This document shows positions 7,806 through 17,484 of a stretch of DNA of 56,952 nucleotides, in pieces. The notes below the pieces were generated by a model. It was given only the letters and a program-made list of their open reading frames with translations, was not told where the DNA came from and ran no database searches. Source of the stretch: an uncultured Clostridia bacterium (GTDB lineage: Bacteria > Bacillota > Clostridia > Oscillospirales > Ruminococcaceae); assembly GCA_945876755.1 (NCBI GenBank), contig CAMCPM010000013.1, forward strand, positions 1 through 56,952, read 5' to 3'. The number at the start of each line of letters is the position of its first letter. The stretch's first letter is position 1. The position numbers and the translations under genes were made by a program.

Positions 7806-8810
7806 ATGAATGTAACGATCAAAGACGTTGCAAAGGCTGCCGGAGTTTCTGTTGCAACTGTTTCAAGAGTTTTGAATAACAGTGCAACTGTTTCTGAATC
7901 AGCTACGGAACAGGTAAATAACGCAATTAAAGAGCTTGGTTACAGCCCTAATTTTTTAGGAAGAAATTTGAGAAAATGCGAAACTAATGTAATTCTTGCT
8001 ATTATCCCATCAACAGAGCAGACTTTTTACAGCGATATAATAAGAGGCATGCAAACTGCAGCATCCGAATGCGGATATGATATTCTGCTTAGTACGTCAA
8101 ATAGCACATACAGTATTGAAATGCGGCTTTTAAATATGGTTTTTAACCGCACTGTTGACGCTGCTATTCTTTTAGGTACTCAGCTTGACGTTAAAACGCT
8201 TAATGAATTAAATCAAAAGCATTACATTGCTTTATGCTGTGAACGAGTTGAAGATGCAGATGTTCTGACTGTTACTGTTGACGATGAGGGCGGTGCTTAT
8301 GCAGCGGTAAGTAACATGATTAAAAACGGTCATAAAAAAATCGGAATGGTTTCGACCAATGTCAATGCTTTATCATCTTCAGACAGGGAAGCCGGATACA
8401 GACGTGCCCTTGAAGAAAACGATATCGAATATAACGAAGCATATGTATATCGCGGAACATATGATTTTGTTCATGGTGCAAAAGCTTTTGAATATTTTAA
8501 AACCTTGCCTGAACCGCCTTCAGCAATTTTCTGCATATCGGATATTCTTGCTGTAAGCGTAGTAAAACAGGCACTTTCGGAAGGCTACAAAATTGGTGAA
8601 GATATTTCAATATGCGGTTTTGATAATATTTTGCTCAGCAGTATGTATACTCCCGGTATTACAACAGTTGAACAGCCCTGTTATGAAATAGGAAGAACGG
8701 TTGTTGAAGAACTTATCAGCAACATAAACAATAATACTAAATCAAACAAGAGCATTCGCCTACCGTATAAATTTATTGAACGCGATTCTGTCAAGCCATA
8801 TAAAAAATAA
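7806..8810 (+). CDS. LacI/GalR-family transcriptional regulator
   Basis: A 334-residue regulator with an N-terminal LacI helix-turn-helix (residues 2-25: VTIKDVAKAAGVS then ATVSRVLN hinge helix) and a periplasmic-binding-protein-like effector domain (about 60-330). LacI-family proteins normally repress carbohydrate genes in response to a sugar or phosphosugar, or act like CcpA. The neighbours are not sugar genes, so the target and effector cannot be named; a global CcpA-like role is possible. The ATG has no adjacent Shine-Dalgarno. The closest one is 50 bases upstream, before a possible 11-codon TTG mini-frame (7758-7793). The gene ends at a bidirectional terminator facing hslO. Confidence 0.92.
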   Translation: MNVTIKDVAKAAGVSVATVSRVLNNSATVSESATEQVNNAIKELGYSPNFLGRNLRKCETNVILAIIPSTEQTFYSDIIRGMQTAASECGYDILLSTSNSTYSIEMRLLNMVFNRTVDAAILLGTQLDVKTLNELNQKHYIALCCERVEDADVLTVTVDDEGGAYAAVSNMIKNGHKKIGMVSTNVNALSSSDREAGYRRALEENDIEYNEAYVYRGTYDFVHGAKAFEYFKTLPEPPSAIFCISDILAVSVVKQALSEGYKIGEDISICGFDNILLSSMYTPGITTVEQPCYEIGRTVVEELISNINNNTKSNKSIRLPYKFIERDSVKPYKK

Positions 8811-8811
8811 A

Positions 8812-8854
8812 AAAAAGCTTACGGTTACTGTTTTTCAGCAGCCGTAAGCTTTTT
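8812..8854. terminator. Bidirectional terminator between the LacI-family gene and hslO
   Basis: AAAAAGCTTACGG (8812-8824) pairs with CCGTAAGCTTTTT (8842-8854), a 13-bp stem with A and T runs on both sides. It separates two convergent genes. Confidence 0.9.
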
Positions 8855-8863
8855 ATAACTTTT

Positions 8864-9733
8864 TTACTTTTGCAGATTTATTATTTCTTCCCTTGAGAAT
8901 ACATATTTCTTATCGCAGAAATGACAGCAAACCTCAATTTTTTCTTCTTCCTCAGCCATTTTAGCAAGTTCTTCCCTGCCGAGACTTATCAAAGCACGTT
9001 CAACACGTTCTTTATTGCAGTCACATTTGTATGACGCATTAAATGAATCCATAATCTCAGGTTCAAAGCCGTCAAGAACTCTCTTTGCGATATCTTCTGC
9101 ACTCATTCCCGAATCGAGCATAGTAGTTACGGGAAGAAGCGTTTTAATGTTATTCTCAAGCTTGTCAATACAGCTTTCGTCTGCAAAAGGAAGAAGCTGT
9201 ATCAAATAACCGCCTGCGGCTTTAACTGTCAAATCGGGATTAACCAAAACGCCAAGTCCGCATACGGTAGGTATCTGCTCGCTGACAGCAAAATAATTTG
9301 CAACATCCTCAGCAATTTCTCCGGAAACTATGGGGACTTGTCCGATATATGGCTCTTTTAACCCCAAATCCTTTACAACAGAAAGCGTTCCGTTATTTCC
9401 TACTGCACCGGCGACATCAAGTTTTCCGAATTTATTCAGCGGAATTTCAACGACCGGATTGCTTACATAGGATTTTACATTTCCTCCGCTGTCTGAGACA
9501 GCTATGAGGATACCTGTTGCTCCTCCACCGTCCATGCGTACAGTAACGGTATCGTCAGCACCCTTCAGACCGTGACCTATCAACGAGGCAGCAATTGACA
9601 GCCTTCCAAGAGCAGCTGTTACAACAGCAGATGTTTTATGAATTTTTTCAATTTCCGATACAATATCTGTAGCGTCAATTGCAGTTGCCACAACAGATGC
9701 GTCATTTGAAATTGTTCTGACGATTTTTGCCAT
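8864..9733 (-). CDS. hslO: Hsp33 redox-regulated chaperone
   Basis: A 289-residue Hsp33. The zinc-binding redox switch near the C-terminus is visible as C237-x-C239 and C270-x-x-C273. In reduced cells these cysteines hold zinc and the chaperone is inactive; oxidation releases zinc and exposes the client-binding surface. The start at 9733 is supported by AAGGAAG just upstream. It is 14 bases after the methyltransferase gene, in a likely yerC-methyltransferase-hslO unit. Confidence 0.95.
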   Translation of the reverse strand: MAKIVRTISNDASVVATAIDATDIVSEIEKIHKTSAVVTAALGRLSIAASLIGHGLKGADDTVTVRMDGGGATGILIAVSDSGGNVKSYVSNPVVEIPLNKFGKLDVAGAVGNNGTLSVVKDLGLKEPYIGQVPIVSGEIAEDVANYFAVSEQIPTVCGLGVLVNPDLTVKAAGGYLIQLLPFADESCIDKLENNIKTLLPVTTMLDSGMSAEDIAKRVLDGFEPEIMDSFNASYKCDCNKERVERALISLGREELAKMAEEEEKIEVCCHFCDKKYVFSREEIINLQK

Positions 9734-9747
9734 ATAATTCTTCCTTA

Positions 9748-10503
9748 TTATTTTATAGGTTTTTTTGCAACAAATACAAGCTTCTGACTGTCAGAAGCCG
9801 GTTCATTTACAGTATCATAATCATAAACTGCTTCAACTTTCATGCCGGATGATACAAGTTCTTTTTCAATAGTTTCCCGTTCAAAAGCAATTTCGCTGAA
9901 CTCATCGCAGTATTTCTTATATGTTCCGTTTTCAGTTTCCTCAAAAATATCAAGAGAAATATCAACACGGTTATCCTGTGAATCTGTATAGCTGTTCTGC
10001 CAAACACAGTAAATATCGTCAAGGTCATATACAAAAGTATTGTTTCCAAGAATATTTTTGTGTTTATAAGGAGTATTTACATCAAATATAAACAATCCGT
10101 TTGGTTCACAGAAAAGCGATACGCGTTCAAAGGTTTTTCGGATATCCTCAATACTGCCGAGATGATTGAGACTGTCTAATGCGCAAATCGTTACATCAAT
10201 CGTTCCGAACATATCAAGCTTTGTCATATCCTGACATAAATACTGTATGTTCAGTCCGCTTTCAAATTTCTTGTCAAGAGCCTCGTTTAGCATATCCTCA
10301 GAAGCGTCAACGCCGATAACATCGTATCCCATTTTGCTCATTTCTTCCGAGAGACTGCCGGTTCCGCAGGCAAGGTCAAGCAGTATATTTTTTTCCCCGT
10401 TATGCTTTTTTATAAGCATATCAAAATATACTGCTCTATCCTTATATGATATATTTTCAGTAAGCTTATCATAAAAATATGAAAAGCTGTGATAACCACT
10501 CAT
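9748..10503 (-). CDS. Class I SAM-dependent methyltransferase
   Basis: A 251-residue methyltransferase. The SAM-binding motif I is DLACGTGSLSEEM (about residues 43-55), with the acidic end of strand 2 in GVDASEDML and a post-motif region ICALDSLNHL. The rest matches the YqeM-like/ubiE-type small-molecule or tRNA methyltransferases of Firmicutes, but the substrate cannot be read from sequence. It begins five bases after yerC ends and is followed by hslO. Confidence 0.8.
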   Translation of the reverse strand: MSGYHSFSYFYDKLTENISYKDRAVYFDMLIKKHNGEKNILLDLACGTGSLSEEMSKMGYDVIGVDASEDMLNEALDKKFESGLNIQYLCQDMTKLDMFGTIDVTICALDSLNHLGSIEDIRKTFERVSLFCEPNGLFIFDVNTPYKHKNILGNNTFVYDLDDIYCVWQNSYTDSQDNRVDISLDIFEETENGTYKKYCDEFSEIAFERETIEKELVSSGMKVEAVYDYDTVNEPASDSQKLVFVAKKPIK

Positions 10504-10508
10504 TTAAT

Positions 10509-10805
10509 TTAATTATCCTTTTTATTCATACGGTCGAAAACAAGAGCATAACCCTCGCTGCCATAGTTAAGAGTTCTGTTTACACGGCTTATCGTAGCTG
10601 TGCTTGCGCCGGTCTGTGCAACGATATCACTGTAAACCTTTTTCTGAACAAGCATTTTGGCAACCTGCATTCTCTGCGACATAGCCTTTAACTCAAGAAC
10701 AGTACAAAGGTCTTCAAAAAATGCGTAGCACTCCTCTGTGTTTTCAAGGGTAAGAATTGCTTTAAAAAGGTCGTCCATATGCTCATCTTTAAGCTTGTTG
10801 TTCAT
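10509..10805 (-). CDS. yerC: YerC/YecD family TrpR-like DNA-binding protein (possible HisR)
   Basis: A 98-residue all-helical protein of the TrpR superfamily. The helix-turn-helix lies around residues 50-75 (KVYSDIVAQTGASTATISR, then VNRTLNYG). Length and motif match B. subtilis YerC. Comparative genomics has proposed members of this family as histidine-responsive repressors (HisR) in Firmicutes; I know of no site data that would settle it here. This window also holds a his operon whose promoter carries a perfect palindrome (41492-41507), which makes that role plausible. It heads a unit with the methyltransferase and hslO from its own promoter. Confidence 0.85.
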   Translation of the reverse strand: MNNKLKDEHMDDLFKAILTLENTEECYAFFEDLCTVLELKAMSQRMQVAKMLVQKKVYSDIVAQTGASTATISRVNRTLNYGSEGYALVFDRMNKKDN

Positions 10806-10866
10806 ATTTTACTGTTCCTTTCTCAATGTAATTAAAAGTACACACAAGAATTTTATGTCCATAATT

Positions 10867-10895
10867 ATTTTAACACATTATAGTGAAAAAGTAAA
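10867..10895 (-). promoter_or_regulatory. Promoter for yerC
   Basis: On the - strand TTTACT (10895-10890), 17 bases, and TAAAAT (10872-10867). It sits in the short gap between the lysA stop and yerC. I see no copy of the TGATATC palindrome here. Confidence 0.6.
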
Positions 10896-10908
10896 TAGTT
10901 TTTTTGAA

Positions 10909-12210
10909 TTATTCCAAATCATTTCTGATTATATCTTCAAGTGTTTCACGTTTAACTACAACTCTTGAACTGCCGTTCTTAACCATTACAACAGCAGGCT
11001 TGGGAATTCTGTTATAATTTGATGACATTGAATAGTTGTATGCGCCTGTTGCAAGTATGGCAATTATATCTCCTGCTTCAACGTGCTGGATAGGCATACC
11101 CTCGCCTATTAAGTCACCGCTTTCACAGCATTTACCTGCAATCGTTACAGTTTCATTTTTAGGCTCCGAGGCTCTGTTTGCAACGACAGCGTCATATTTT
11201 GACTTATACAGCGCATATCTCGGATTATCGCACATTCCTCCGTCAATTGACACATAAGTGCGAATATTAGGAATATTCTTAATTCCGCCGACAGTATAAA
11301 GAGTTACACCTGCCGGAGCTGCAATTGAACGTCCCGGTTCGATAAGTATAAACGGCAGCTCAAGGTTCTTCTCGCTGCAAAGCGCTTTAACTTTTGCAGA
11401 AACCTTTTCCATATACTTGTCATATTCGACAGGTGTGTCCGCATCGGTATATTTAATTCCGAAGCCACCACCAAGATTAAGCTCTTTCACCTCATATCCA
11501 AGCTCTGACTTGATTTTAGCAATAAAATTGATCATTACTTCGGCAGCATGAACAAACGGGTCAATATCGAAAATCTGGCTTCCGATATGACAGTGAAGTC
11601 CTACAAGATTAATATTATCAAGTGCAATTGCCATTTTAACAGCTTCAAATGCTTCACCTGTTTCAAGAGCAAATCCGAACTTGCTGTCGATCTGTCCTGT
11701 CTTGACAAAATCATGTGTATGTGCGTCAATACCTGGCTTTATTCGGTACATAATATTCGCCTTTATACCGGCTTTACAGGCAATTTTATTAAGTCTTTCA
11801 AGCTCAAAAATATTGTCAACAATTATTCTTCCGACTTTCTTTTCAATTGCGATAGAAAGTTCGCCGTCAGTTTTGTTGTTGCCATGGAAGCATACTTTAT
11901 CCATCGGGAAACCAACACTTGCTGCGGTATAAAGTTCGCCTTCCGATACAACATCAAGTCCGATTCCCTCGTCCATCATGATTTTACACATTGCCTTGCA
12001 ACAGAATGCCTTGCTTGCATAGCATACAAGTCCTGCACCGCCGTAATATTTGTCAATAGACTGCTTAAAGCTTCGGCAATGCTCGCGGATCAGATCCTCG
12101 TCCATAACATAAAGCGGCGTTCCATATTTTTTCGTCAATTCAATTGAGTCTATTCCCCCAATTGTGAGATGTCCCTTTTCATTTACTGCAAGATTTTTTG
12201 ATACAAACAT
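10909..12210 (-). CDS. lysA: Diaminopimelate decarboxylase
   Basis: A 433-residue PLP enzyme of the alanine racemase fold, converting meso-diaminopimelate to L-lysine, the last step of lysine synthesis. The PLP lysine lies in CYASKAF (about residue 66). The glycine-rich phosphate site is in LNLGGGFG, and the active-site cysteine segment is CCESGD. It lies 37 bases after engB, so there is no room for a lysine riboswitch in front of it. It is probably co-transcribed with lon-engB. Confidence 0.95.
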   Translation of the reverse strand: MFVSKNLAVNEKGHLTIGGIDSIELTKKYGTPLYVMDEDLIREHCRSFKQSIDKYYGGAGLVCYASKAFCCKAMCKIMMDEGIGLDVVSEGELYTAASVGFPMDKVCFHGNNKTDGELSIAIEKKVGRIIVDNIFELERLNKIACKAGIKANIMYRIKPGIDAHTHDFVKTGQIDSKFGFALETGEAFEAVKMAIALDNINLVGLHCHIGSQIFDIDPFVHAAEVMINFIAKIKSELGYEVKELNLGGGFGIKYTDADTPVEYDKYMEKVSAKVKALCSEKNLELPFILIEPGRSIAAPAGVTLYTVGGIKNIPNIRTYVSIDGGMCDNPRYALYKSKYDAVVANRASEPKNETVTIAGKCCESGDLIGEGMPIQHVEAGDIIAILATGAYNYSMSSNYNRIPKPAVVMVKNGSSRVVVKRETLEDIIRNDLE

Positions 12211-12247
12211 ATAATTTTATGCTCCTTTCGGATTTTATTTTAAACCG

Positions 12248-12841
12248 TTACTGAATATCTTCTGATATAACCTCTTCTATCACAGAGCGTATTTTTTCTA
12301 CACCCTCCCCTGTTAAAGCAGAAAATTCAATAGCTTCAATCTGTTCAAAATATGGTATTTCTTTTGAAAATCCCGACATTCTTTCCTCACGCTGTTTTTT
12401 TGAAAGCTTATCGGCTTTGGTAAAGACAATAACGAACGGCTGCTCACGTTCAATAAGGAAATCTATCATCTGCAAGTCGTCCTCAGAGGGCGGATGCCGC
12501 ATATCAATAAGCTGCATTACCAGCACAATATCACGTTCGGACGTGAGATAACCTTCTATAAGTTCCGACCATCTCAGCTTATCATTCTTAGCTATTTTTG
12601 CATAACCATAACCGGGAAGGTCAACCATATAGCAATTATCCGAACTGTAAAAATTTATTGTAGCGGTTTTTCCCGGTACAGATGATACCCGTGCAAGATT
12701 TTTACGGTTAAATATTTTGTTTATCAGAGATGATTTTCCCACATTGGAGCGTCCCGAAAAAGCTATCTCAGGCTTTTTACACTCAGGTATTTGCTTAAAC
12801 TGACCATATGAGGCATAAAATTCGGTTTTATTGAAATTCAT
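12248..12841 (-). CDS. engB: Ribosome-biogenesis GTPase YsxC/EngB
   Basis: A 197-residue GTPase. G1 is GRSNVGKSS, G3 is DLPGYGYA, G4 is TKADK, and G5 is SALTG. YsxC assists late assembly of the 50S subunit. It follows lon by 19 bases, an arrangement common in Firmicutes (lon-ysxC). Confidence 0.96.
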   Translation of the reverse strand: MNFNKTEFYASYGQFKQIPECKKPEIAFSGRSNVGKSSLINKIFNRKNLARVSSVPGKTATINFYSSDNCYMVDLPGYGYAKIAKNDKLRWSELIEGYLTSERDIVLVMQLIDMRHPPSEDDLQMIDFLIEREQPFVIVFTKADKLSKKQREERMSGFSKEIPYFEQIEAIEFSALTGEGVEKIRSVIEEVISEDIQ

Positions 12842-12860
12842 ACGACTCCCCCGATTTGAT

Positions 12861-15254
12861 TTATGAATGAACTATCTTACTTTCTGTGTTTTTCTCGGAG
12901 CGTTTGGGTTTAATATACTTCGGCTCGGTTTTTTCAAGAGCTGCATCAAGTACGTCTGAAATTTTTTCTGCATAAACAAATTCAACACTATTTTTTACAA
13001 CATTGTCAACCTCTTCAAGGTCGCCCTTATTTCCTGCCGGAATGATTACTGTTTTCATGCCTGCTTTATACGCCGCCATTGTTTTTTCACGAAGTCCGCC
13101 AATAGGAAGCACCTTGCCGTGAAGTGTAATTTCACCTGTCATTGCAACGTCATGCCGAACAGGAATATTTGCCAGTGCTGAAACGAGTGCAGTTGTCATA
13201 GTTACTCCTGCTGAAGGACCGTCCTTTGGCGTAGCACCCTCGGGGGCATGAATATGAATGTCCTTTTCCTTGTAAAAATCGCCTGAGATTCCATATCTGT
13301 CGGCAATGCTTCTTACATAGCTTACAGCAATTTTAGCGCTTTCTTTCATAATGTCTCCGAGAGAGCCTGTGGTTTCAATAGTTCCCTTTCCGTCAAACAC
13401 GGAAGCCTCAAGTGGCATTACAACGCCTCCGACAGACGTCCATGCAAGACCGTTTACCATGCCGATTTCATTTTTCTTTGAATACTCATCGTCAAGATAT
13501 TTTTTAGCACCGAGATACTGCTCAATATTTTTGCTGCTTATGCGTACAGACTTTTTTTCTCCGCTTACAATTGTTTTAGCAGATTTTCTGCACAGTTCTG
13601 CAATTCTTCTTTCAAGAGTACGGACTCCGGCTTCCTTTGTGTAATTATCAATAAGAACATACAAAGCGTCATCGGAAATTTTCAGCATTGACGCTTTCAA
13701 GCCATTTGCTTTAAGCTGCTTGGGAACAAGGTGTTCCTTTGAAATATGAAATTTTTCTTCTCTTGTATAGCTGGAAATTTCAATAACGTCCATACGGTCA
13801 AGCAGAGGAGCATCAATTGTCTGAGTAGTATTTGCCGTTGTAACAAACAATACGTTGCTCAAATCAAAAGGTACTTCAATATAGTGATCGCGGAAAGCAC
13901 TGTTCTGTTCGCTGTCAAGAACCTCCAGAAGCGCAGATGACGGGTCGCCTCTCATATCATGAGTCATCTTATCAATTTCGTCAAGCAGAATAAGCGGATT
14001 TTTGCTTCCTGCAAGCTTCATTGCATTAATGATTCTTCCCGGCATAGCGCCTATGTAAGTTTTTCTGTGTCCTCTTATGTCAGATTCATCGCGGACTCCT
14101 CCAAGAGAAACGCGCTGATATTTTTTACCGAGGGATTTTGCAATTGACTTACCAATAGAAGTTTTTCCAACGCCCGGAGGACCTACAAGACAAATGATCT
14201 GTCCATTAATATCGGGTTTAAGCTCTCTTACAGCTATGTTTTCAAGTATTCTTTCCTTGACCTTTTCAAGACCGTAATGGTCTTTATCAAGTACGTCTTT
14301 TACTTTATTAATATCCGTTTTGTCCTTGGTCATAACATTCCACGGAAGCTCAAGAACATTATCAAGATAATTTCTTATCACAAAGGCTTCCTGAGATGAT
14401 GACGGCATTTTATTAAGTCTGTCAGCTTCTTTAAGAAGTTTTGTTTTTGTTTCTTCTTCAAGTTCAAGCTTCATGATTTTTTCGGTATATTCATCATATT
14501 CTTCCTGATAATCATCATCTTCACCAAGCTGGCTTGCAATTGCTTTCATCTGCTCTCTCAAATAATACTCACGCTGACTGCTGTCAATCTGGTCACGGAT
14601 CTTTTCCTGAATACTGCGTTCAATGTCAAGAACCTCGACCTCTCTTGAAATCATTGCAAGAAGCATTCCGAGACGTGAAATAATATGACTTTCTTCAAGC
14701 AGCATTTCCTTATCTTCAACTGCAAGAGGAATATTAAATACTAAAGCTTCAAATATTTTATATGGATTTTTTTCGTCCATAATTGACATTACGAGTTCTT
14801 TAGGCATTCGCGGCATAAGTGTAGAATATTGATAAAAAGCCTGTTTTATGGCACGGCATACCGCCTCTATTTCGATATCATCTGTTCGTATTCTTGAAAC
14901 TTCCGGAAAAGCTTTAATGTTAGCAACAAGATACGGTTCACTTTGGATTATATCTATAAGCTTAGCCCTGTATTTCCCTTCTACAAGTACACGGGTAATA
15001 TTATCAGCGCCTTTAAGAGTCTGTCTTATTTCAGCAACTACGCCTACCTGATACAAATCCTTGATTACAGGTTCTTCAACCGAGTCATCCTTTTGAGCAG
15101 TAAGGAAAATCAACTTATTATCAGCTAATGCAGCTTTAAGTGCAGCCTCTGATTTTTCACGGGAAACATCAAAATGCATAACTATATTAGGAAAAACGAC
15201 TAAGCCCCTCATGGCAAGCGCAGGGATCGTCGTTTCTTCGATTTTAGTTCTCAT
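12861..15254 (-). CDS. lon: ATP-dependent protease Lon (LonA type)
   Basis: About 797 residues from the ATG at 15254, chosen because a perfect AGGAGGT lies a few bases upstream; the longer frame to 15305 starts inside the promoter region. The order is an N-terminal substrate-binding domain, a coiled-coil linker, an AAA+ module with Walker [10 protein letters not shown] and Walker B LILLDEID, then the Lon protease domain with the catalytic Ser in PKDGPSAG and the Lys in the following helix ([10 protein letters not shown]). It degrades misfolded and selected regulatory proteins in the cytoplasm. It has its own sigma-A promoter and a small inverted repeat TGTCG/CGACA next to the ribosome binding site. 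No heat-shock operators (CIRCE, CtsR) are visible. Confidence 0.97.
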   Translation of the reverse strand: MRTKIEETTIPALAMRGLVVFPNIVMHFDVSREKSEAALKAALADNKLIFLTAQKDDSVEEPVIKDLYQVGVVAEIRQTLKGADNITRVLVEGKYRAKLIDIIQSEPYLVANIKAFPEVSRIRTDDIEIEAVCRAIKQAFYQYSTLMPRMPKELVMSIMDEKNPYKIFEALVFNIPLAVEDKEMLLEESHIISRLGMLLAMISREVEVLDIERSIQEKIRDQIDSSQREYYLREQMKAIASQLGEDDDYQEEYDEYTEKIMKLELEEETKTKLLKEADRLNKMPSSSQEAFVIRNYLDNVLELPWNVMTKDKTDINKVKDVLDKDHYGLEKVKERILENIAVRELKPDINGQIICLVGPPGVGKTSIGKSIAKSLGKKYQRVSLGGVRDESDIRGHRKTYIGAMPGRIINAMKLAGSKNPLILLDEIDKMTHDMRGDPSSALLEVLDSEQNSAFRDHYIEVPFDLSNVLFVTTANTTQTIDAPLLDRMDVIEISSYTREEKFHISKEHLVPKQLKANGLKASMLKISDDALYVLIDNYTKEAGVRTLERRIAELCRKSAKTIVSGEKKSVRISSKNIEQYLGAKKYLDDEYSKKNEIGMVNGLAWTSVGGVVMPLEASVFDGKGTIETTGSLGDIMKESAKIAVSYVRSIADRYGISGDFYKEKDIHIHAPEGATPKDGPSAGVTMTTALVSALANIPVRHDVAMTGEITLHGKVLPIGGLREKTMAAYKAGMKTVIIPAGNKGDLEEVDNVVKNSVEFVYAEKISDVLDAALEKTEPKYIKPKRSEKNTESKIVHS

Positions 15255-15307
15255 AGTAACCTCCTGTGTCGAAAAATCCGACATAAACAAATGTAATATA
15301 TACATCT

Positions 15308-15336
15308 ATTATATATTATTACAAACAATTTTGCAA
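15308..15336 (-). promoter_or_regulatory. Sigma-A promoter for lon
   Basis: On the - strand TTGCAA (15336-15331), 17 bases, and TATAAT (15313-15308). The roughly 210-base gap up to clpX otherwise holds only AT-rich sequence and the clpX terminator. Confidence 0.8.
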
Positions 15337-15480
15337 GTAACAATTTAAGATAACAAATTTACTTTATATCGCCTTTGTAAAAAAATAATGAATAATTATA
15401 TGCAAATTATTACTAATAACAACAATTTTATTTTTCGATATCTGCTAAGTGTAATACAAAATAAACGTTATAACGTATAA

Positions 15481-15514
15481 AAAATACGCTTTTCCTAAAC
15501 AAAAAGCGTATTTT
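15481..15514 (-). terminator. Terminator of the tig-clpP-clpX unit
   Basis: AAAATACGCTTTT (15514-15502 on the - strand) pairs perfectly with AAAAGCGTATTTT (15493-15481) around an eight-base loop. It is followed by more Ts and lies five bases after the clpX stop. Confidence 0.9.
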
Positions 15515-15519
15515 AAAAT

Positions 15520-16794
15520 TTATTTTTTTATAACTTTCTTTTTGCCTATTTTGACCGTAGGCTTCTCGTCATTGAGAACACATGATTCACTTACAGTTAA
15601 GCCGCAAACATCACTGTCTGACGGAAGTTCAAACATAGATTGCTGTAAAATTTTCTCAACAATCGAACGCAGACCTCTTGCGCCGGTATTCTGAGAAATA
15701 GCTTTTTGGGCAATAGCTTTTAACGCTGACTGTTCAAAATTAAGCTCAATACCATCAAGTTCAAACAGCTTTTTATACTGTTTAACAAGTGAATTTTTAG
15801 GCTCAATAAGGATTTTTACAAGTGATTCCTCATCAAGCTCGTCAAGAACCGCAATAACAGGCATTCTTCCAACAAATTCAGGAACCATACCATATTTTAC
15901 AAAATCTTGATGAATCACTTCTTTATAAATGCCCTTGGATTTTTCCGCCTTTGTTTTAATGTCAGCGCCAAATCCGAGAGATGACGATTCAGTACGCTTC
16001 TGAATAATTCTATCTAATCCATCAAAAGCACCGCCGCATATGAACAAAATATTCTTTGTATCTATATGGATGAACTCCTGATTAGGATGCTTTCTTCCGC
16101 CCTGAGGAGGAACATTTGACACAGTTCCCTCCACAATTTTAAGCAGAGCCTGCTGTACACCTTCGCCGCTTACATCCCTTGTAATTGAAGTATTTTCAGA
16201 TTTACGCGCGATCTTATCAATTTCATCAATATAGATAATGCCGCGTTGAGCAGCTTCAACATTAAAATCAGCAGCCTGAAGGAGTCTTACAAGAACATTT
16301 TCAACATCGTCACCGACATAACCTGCTTCTGTGAGAGTAGTTGCATCGGCAATTGCAAAAGGTACTTCAAGAATTTTTGCTAAAGTCTGAGCCAAAATCG
16401 TTTTGCCTACACCTGTAGGTCCTACAAGAATTACGTTACTTTTCTGAAGTTCGACATCGTCAGTATCGGCCTGACTGTTAATACGTTTATAATGATTATA
16501 AACAGCAACAGCAAGCGCAATTTTAGCTTCGTCCTGACCGATTACATATTCATCAAGGTATTTTTTTATTTCTGCAGGTTTCATAAGCTTAACCGGCTGA
16601 GGTGAAGATTTTGCATTATTTCCGGAAGAAGTGTTATTTGGACGAATCAAATCATGACCCGCAAGCATTTCATAACAATAAATTACACAATCATCACAAA
16701 TATTGCATGCACCGGCTGAAAACATATTCTGTACTTTATTTTCAGGCTTACCGCAAAAGCTGCATCTTTTTAAATTTCTATCGTTTACAGCCAT
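15520..16794 (-). CDS. clpX: ClpX ATPase subunit of the ClpXP protease
   Basis: A 424-residue AAA+ unfoldase. The N-terminal C4 zinc domain is RCSFCGKPE plus CNICDDC (about residues 11-37). Walker A is VGPTGVGKT, Walker B is IIYIDEIDK, and the GYVGDDVE pore/sensor region follows. It recognises tagged or signal-bearing proteins and threads them into ClpP. It is 16 bases after clpP and ends at a strong terminator. Confidence 0.98.
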   Translation of the reverse strand: MAVNDRNLKRCSFCGKPENKVQNMFSAGACNICDDCVIYCYEMLAGHDLIRPNNTSSGNNAKSSPQPVKLMKPAEIKKYLDEYVIGQDEAKIALAVAVYNHYKRINSQADTDDVELQKSNVILVGPTGVGKTILAQTLAKILEVPFAIADATTLTEAGYVGDDVENVLVRLLQAADFNVEAAQRGIIYIDEIDKIARKSENTSITRDVSGEGVQQALLKIVEGTVSNVPPQGGRKHPNQEFIHIDTKNILFICGGAFDGLDRIIQKRTESSSLGFGADIKTKAEKSKGIYKEVIHQDFVKYGMVPEFVGRMPVIAVLDELDEESLVKILIEPKNSLVKQYKKLFELDGIELNFEQSALKAIAQKAISQNTGARGLRSIVEKILQQSMFELPSDSDVCGLTVSESCVLNDEKPTVKIGKKKVIKK

Positions 16795-16810
16795 AAATCA
16801 AACTCCAGAC

Positions 16811-17398
16811 TTATCTTGTAAAAATCACTTTGTCAACCAGACCATATTCAGCGGCCTCGGCAGCGCTCATAAAATTATCACGTTCTGTATCAACACGGAT
16901 AGTTTCAATAGGTTTACCGGTATTCTGAGCAAGGATACGATTAAGATTTTCTCTTGTTCTTACCAAATGTTCTGCACGAATCTTAATATCTGTACACTGA
17001 CCTGACAATCCGCCGGAAATCAACGGCTGATGTATCATTATTTCAGAATTAGGAAGAGCAAGTCTTTTTCCCTTTGCTCCTGAAGAAAGCAAAAATGCAC
17101 CCATAGAAGCTGCAAGACCAATACAAATCGTTGATACATCGCATTTGATATACTGCATTGTGTCATAAATAGCCATACCTGCTGTCACGGAACCTCCCGG
17201 GCTGTTTATATACAAGCTTATATCCTTCTCGGGATCCTGGCTTTCCAAATAAAGGAGCTGAGAAACAACAAGACTTGCTGAGGTATCGTTAACTTCCTCT
17301 GAAAGCATAATTATTCTGTCTTCAAGAAGCATTGAAAAAATGTCCTGAGAACGTTCGCCTCTGCCTGTCTGTCTTACTACATAAGGAACTAAACTCAT
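16811..17398 (-). CDS. clpP: ClpP proteolytic subunit
   Basis: A 195-residue serine peptidase with triad S98 (GLAASMG), H123 (MIHQP) and D174 (TERDNF), spaced as in E. coli ClpP apart from a two-residue insertion after MIHQP. The start at 17398 gives the family N-terminus MSLVPYVV and follows GAGGG by four bases; the open frame back to 17470 would add 24 unrelated residues. The 86-base gap to tig can fold into overlapping stems that form a possible pseudoknot just before the ribosome binding site (17413-17467). It works with ClpX, encoded downstream. Confidence 0.97.
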   Translation of the reverse strand: MSLVPYVVRQTGRGERSQDIFSMLLEDRIIMLSEEVNDTSASLVVSQLLYLESQDPEKDISLYINSPGGSVTAGMAIYDTMQYIKCDVSTICIGLAASMGAFLLSSGAKGKRLALPNSEIMIHQPLISGGLSGQCTDIKIRAEHLVRTRENLNRILAQNTGKPIETIRVDTERDNFMSAAEAAEYGLVDKVIFTR

Positions 17399-17412
17399 AA
17401 AACCCTCAATTC

Positions 17413-17467
17413 TCCGCAGAAGTCTTTTATACACATACAAACCATCCTTCTGCGGAAAGATGGTTTG
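17413..17467 (-). promoter_or_regulatory. Possible H-type pseudoknot in the tig-clpP intercistronic leader
   Basis: On the - strand RNA, stem 1 is CAAACCAUC (17467-17459) with GAUGGUUUG (17446-17438), nine perfect pairs. Its 12-base loop contains UCCGCAGAAG (17456-17447), which pairs perfectly (10 bp) with CUUCUGCGGA (17422-17413). That second strand ends about five bases before the GAGGG of clpP. There is no U-tract after stem 1, so it is not a terminator. The two helices could coexist as a pseudoknot or be alternatives. The function is inferred; the complementarity is directly visible. Confidence 0.55.
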
Positions 17468-17484
17468 CACATAAGCTATTTTAA

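Noticed and set aside
10909-12260. Lysine riboswitch in front of lysA
   Set aside because: Only 37 bases lie between engB and lysA, too short for a riboswitch; the gene belongs to the lon-engB unit.
15255-15275. Small inverted repeat TGTCG/CGACA before lon as a heat-shock operator
   Set aside because: It matches neither the CIRCE nor the CtsR site; five bases per arm could be chance.
15255-15305. Upstream start for lon, adding 17 residues
   Set aside because: The extension runs into the promoter region and a perfect AGGAGGT supports the ATG at 15254.
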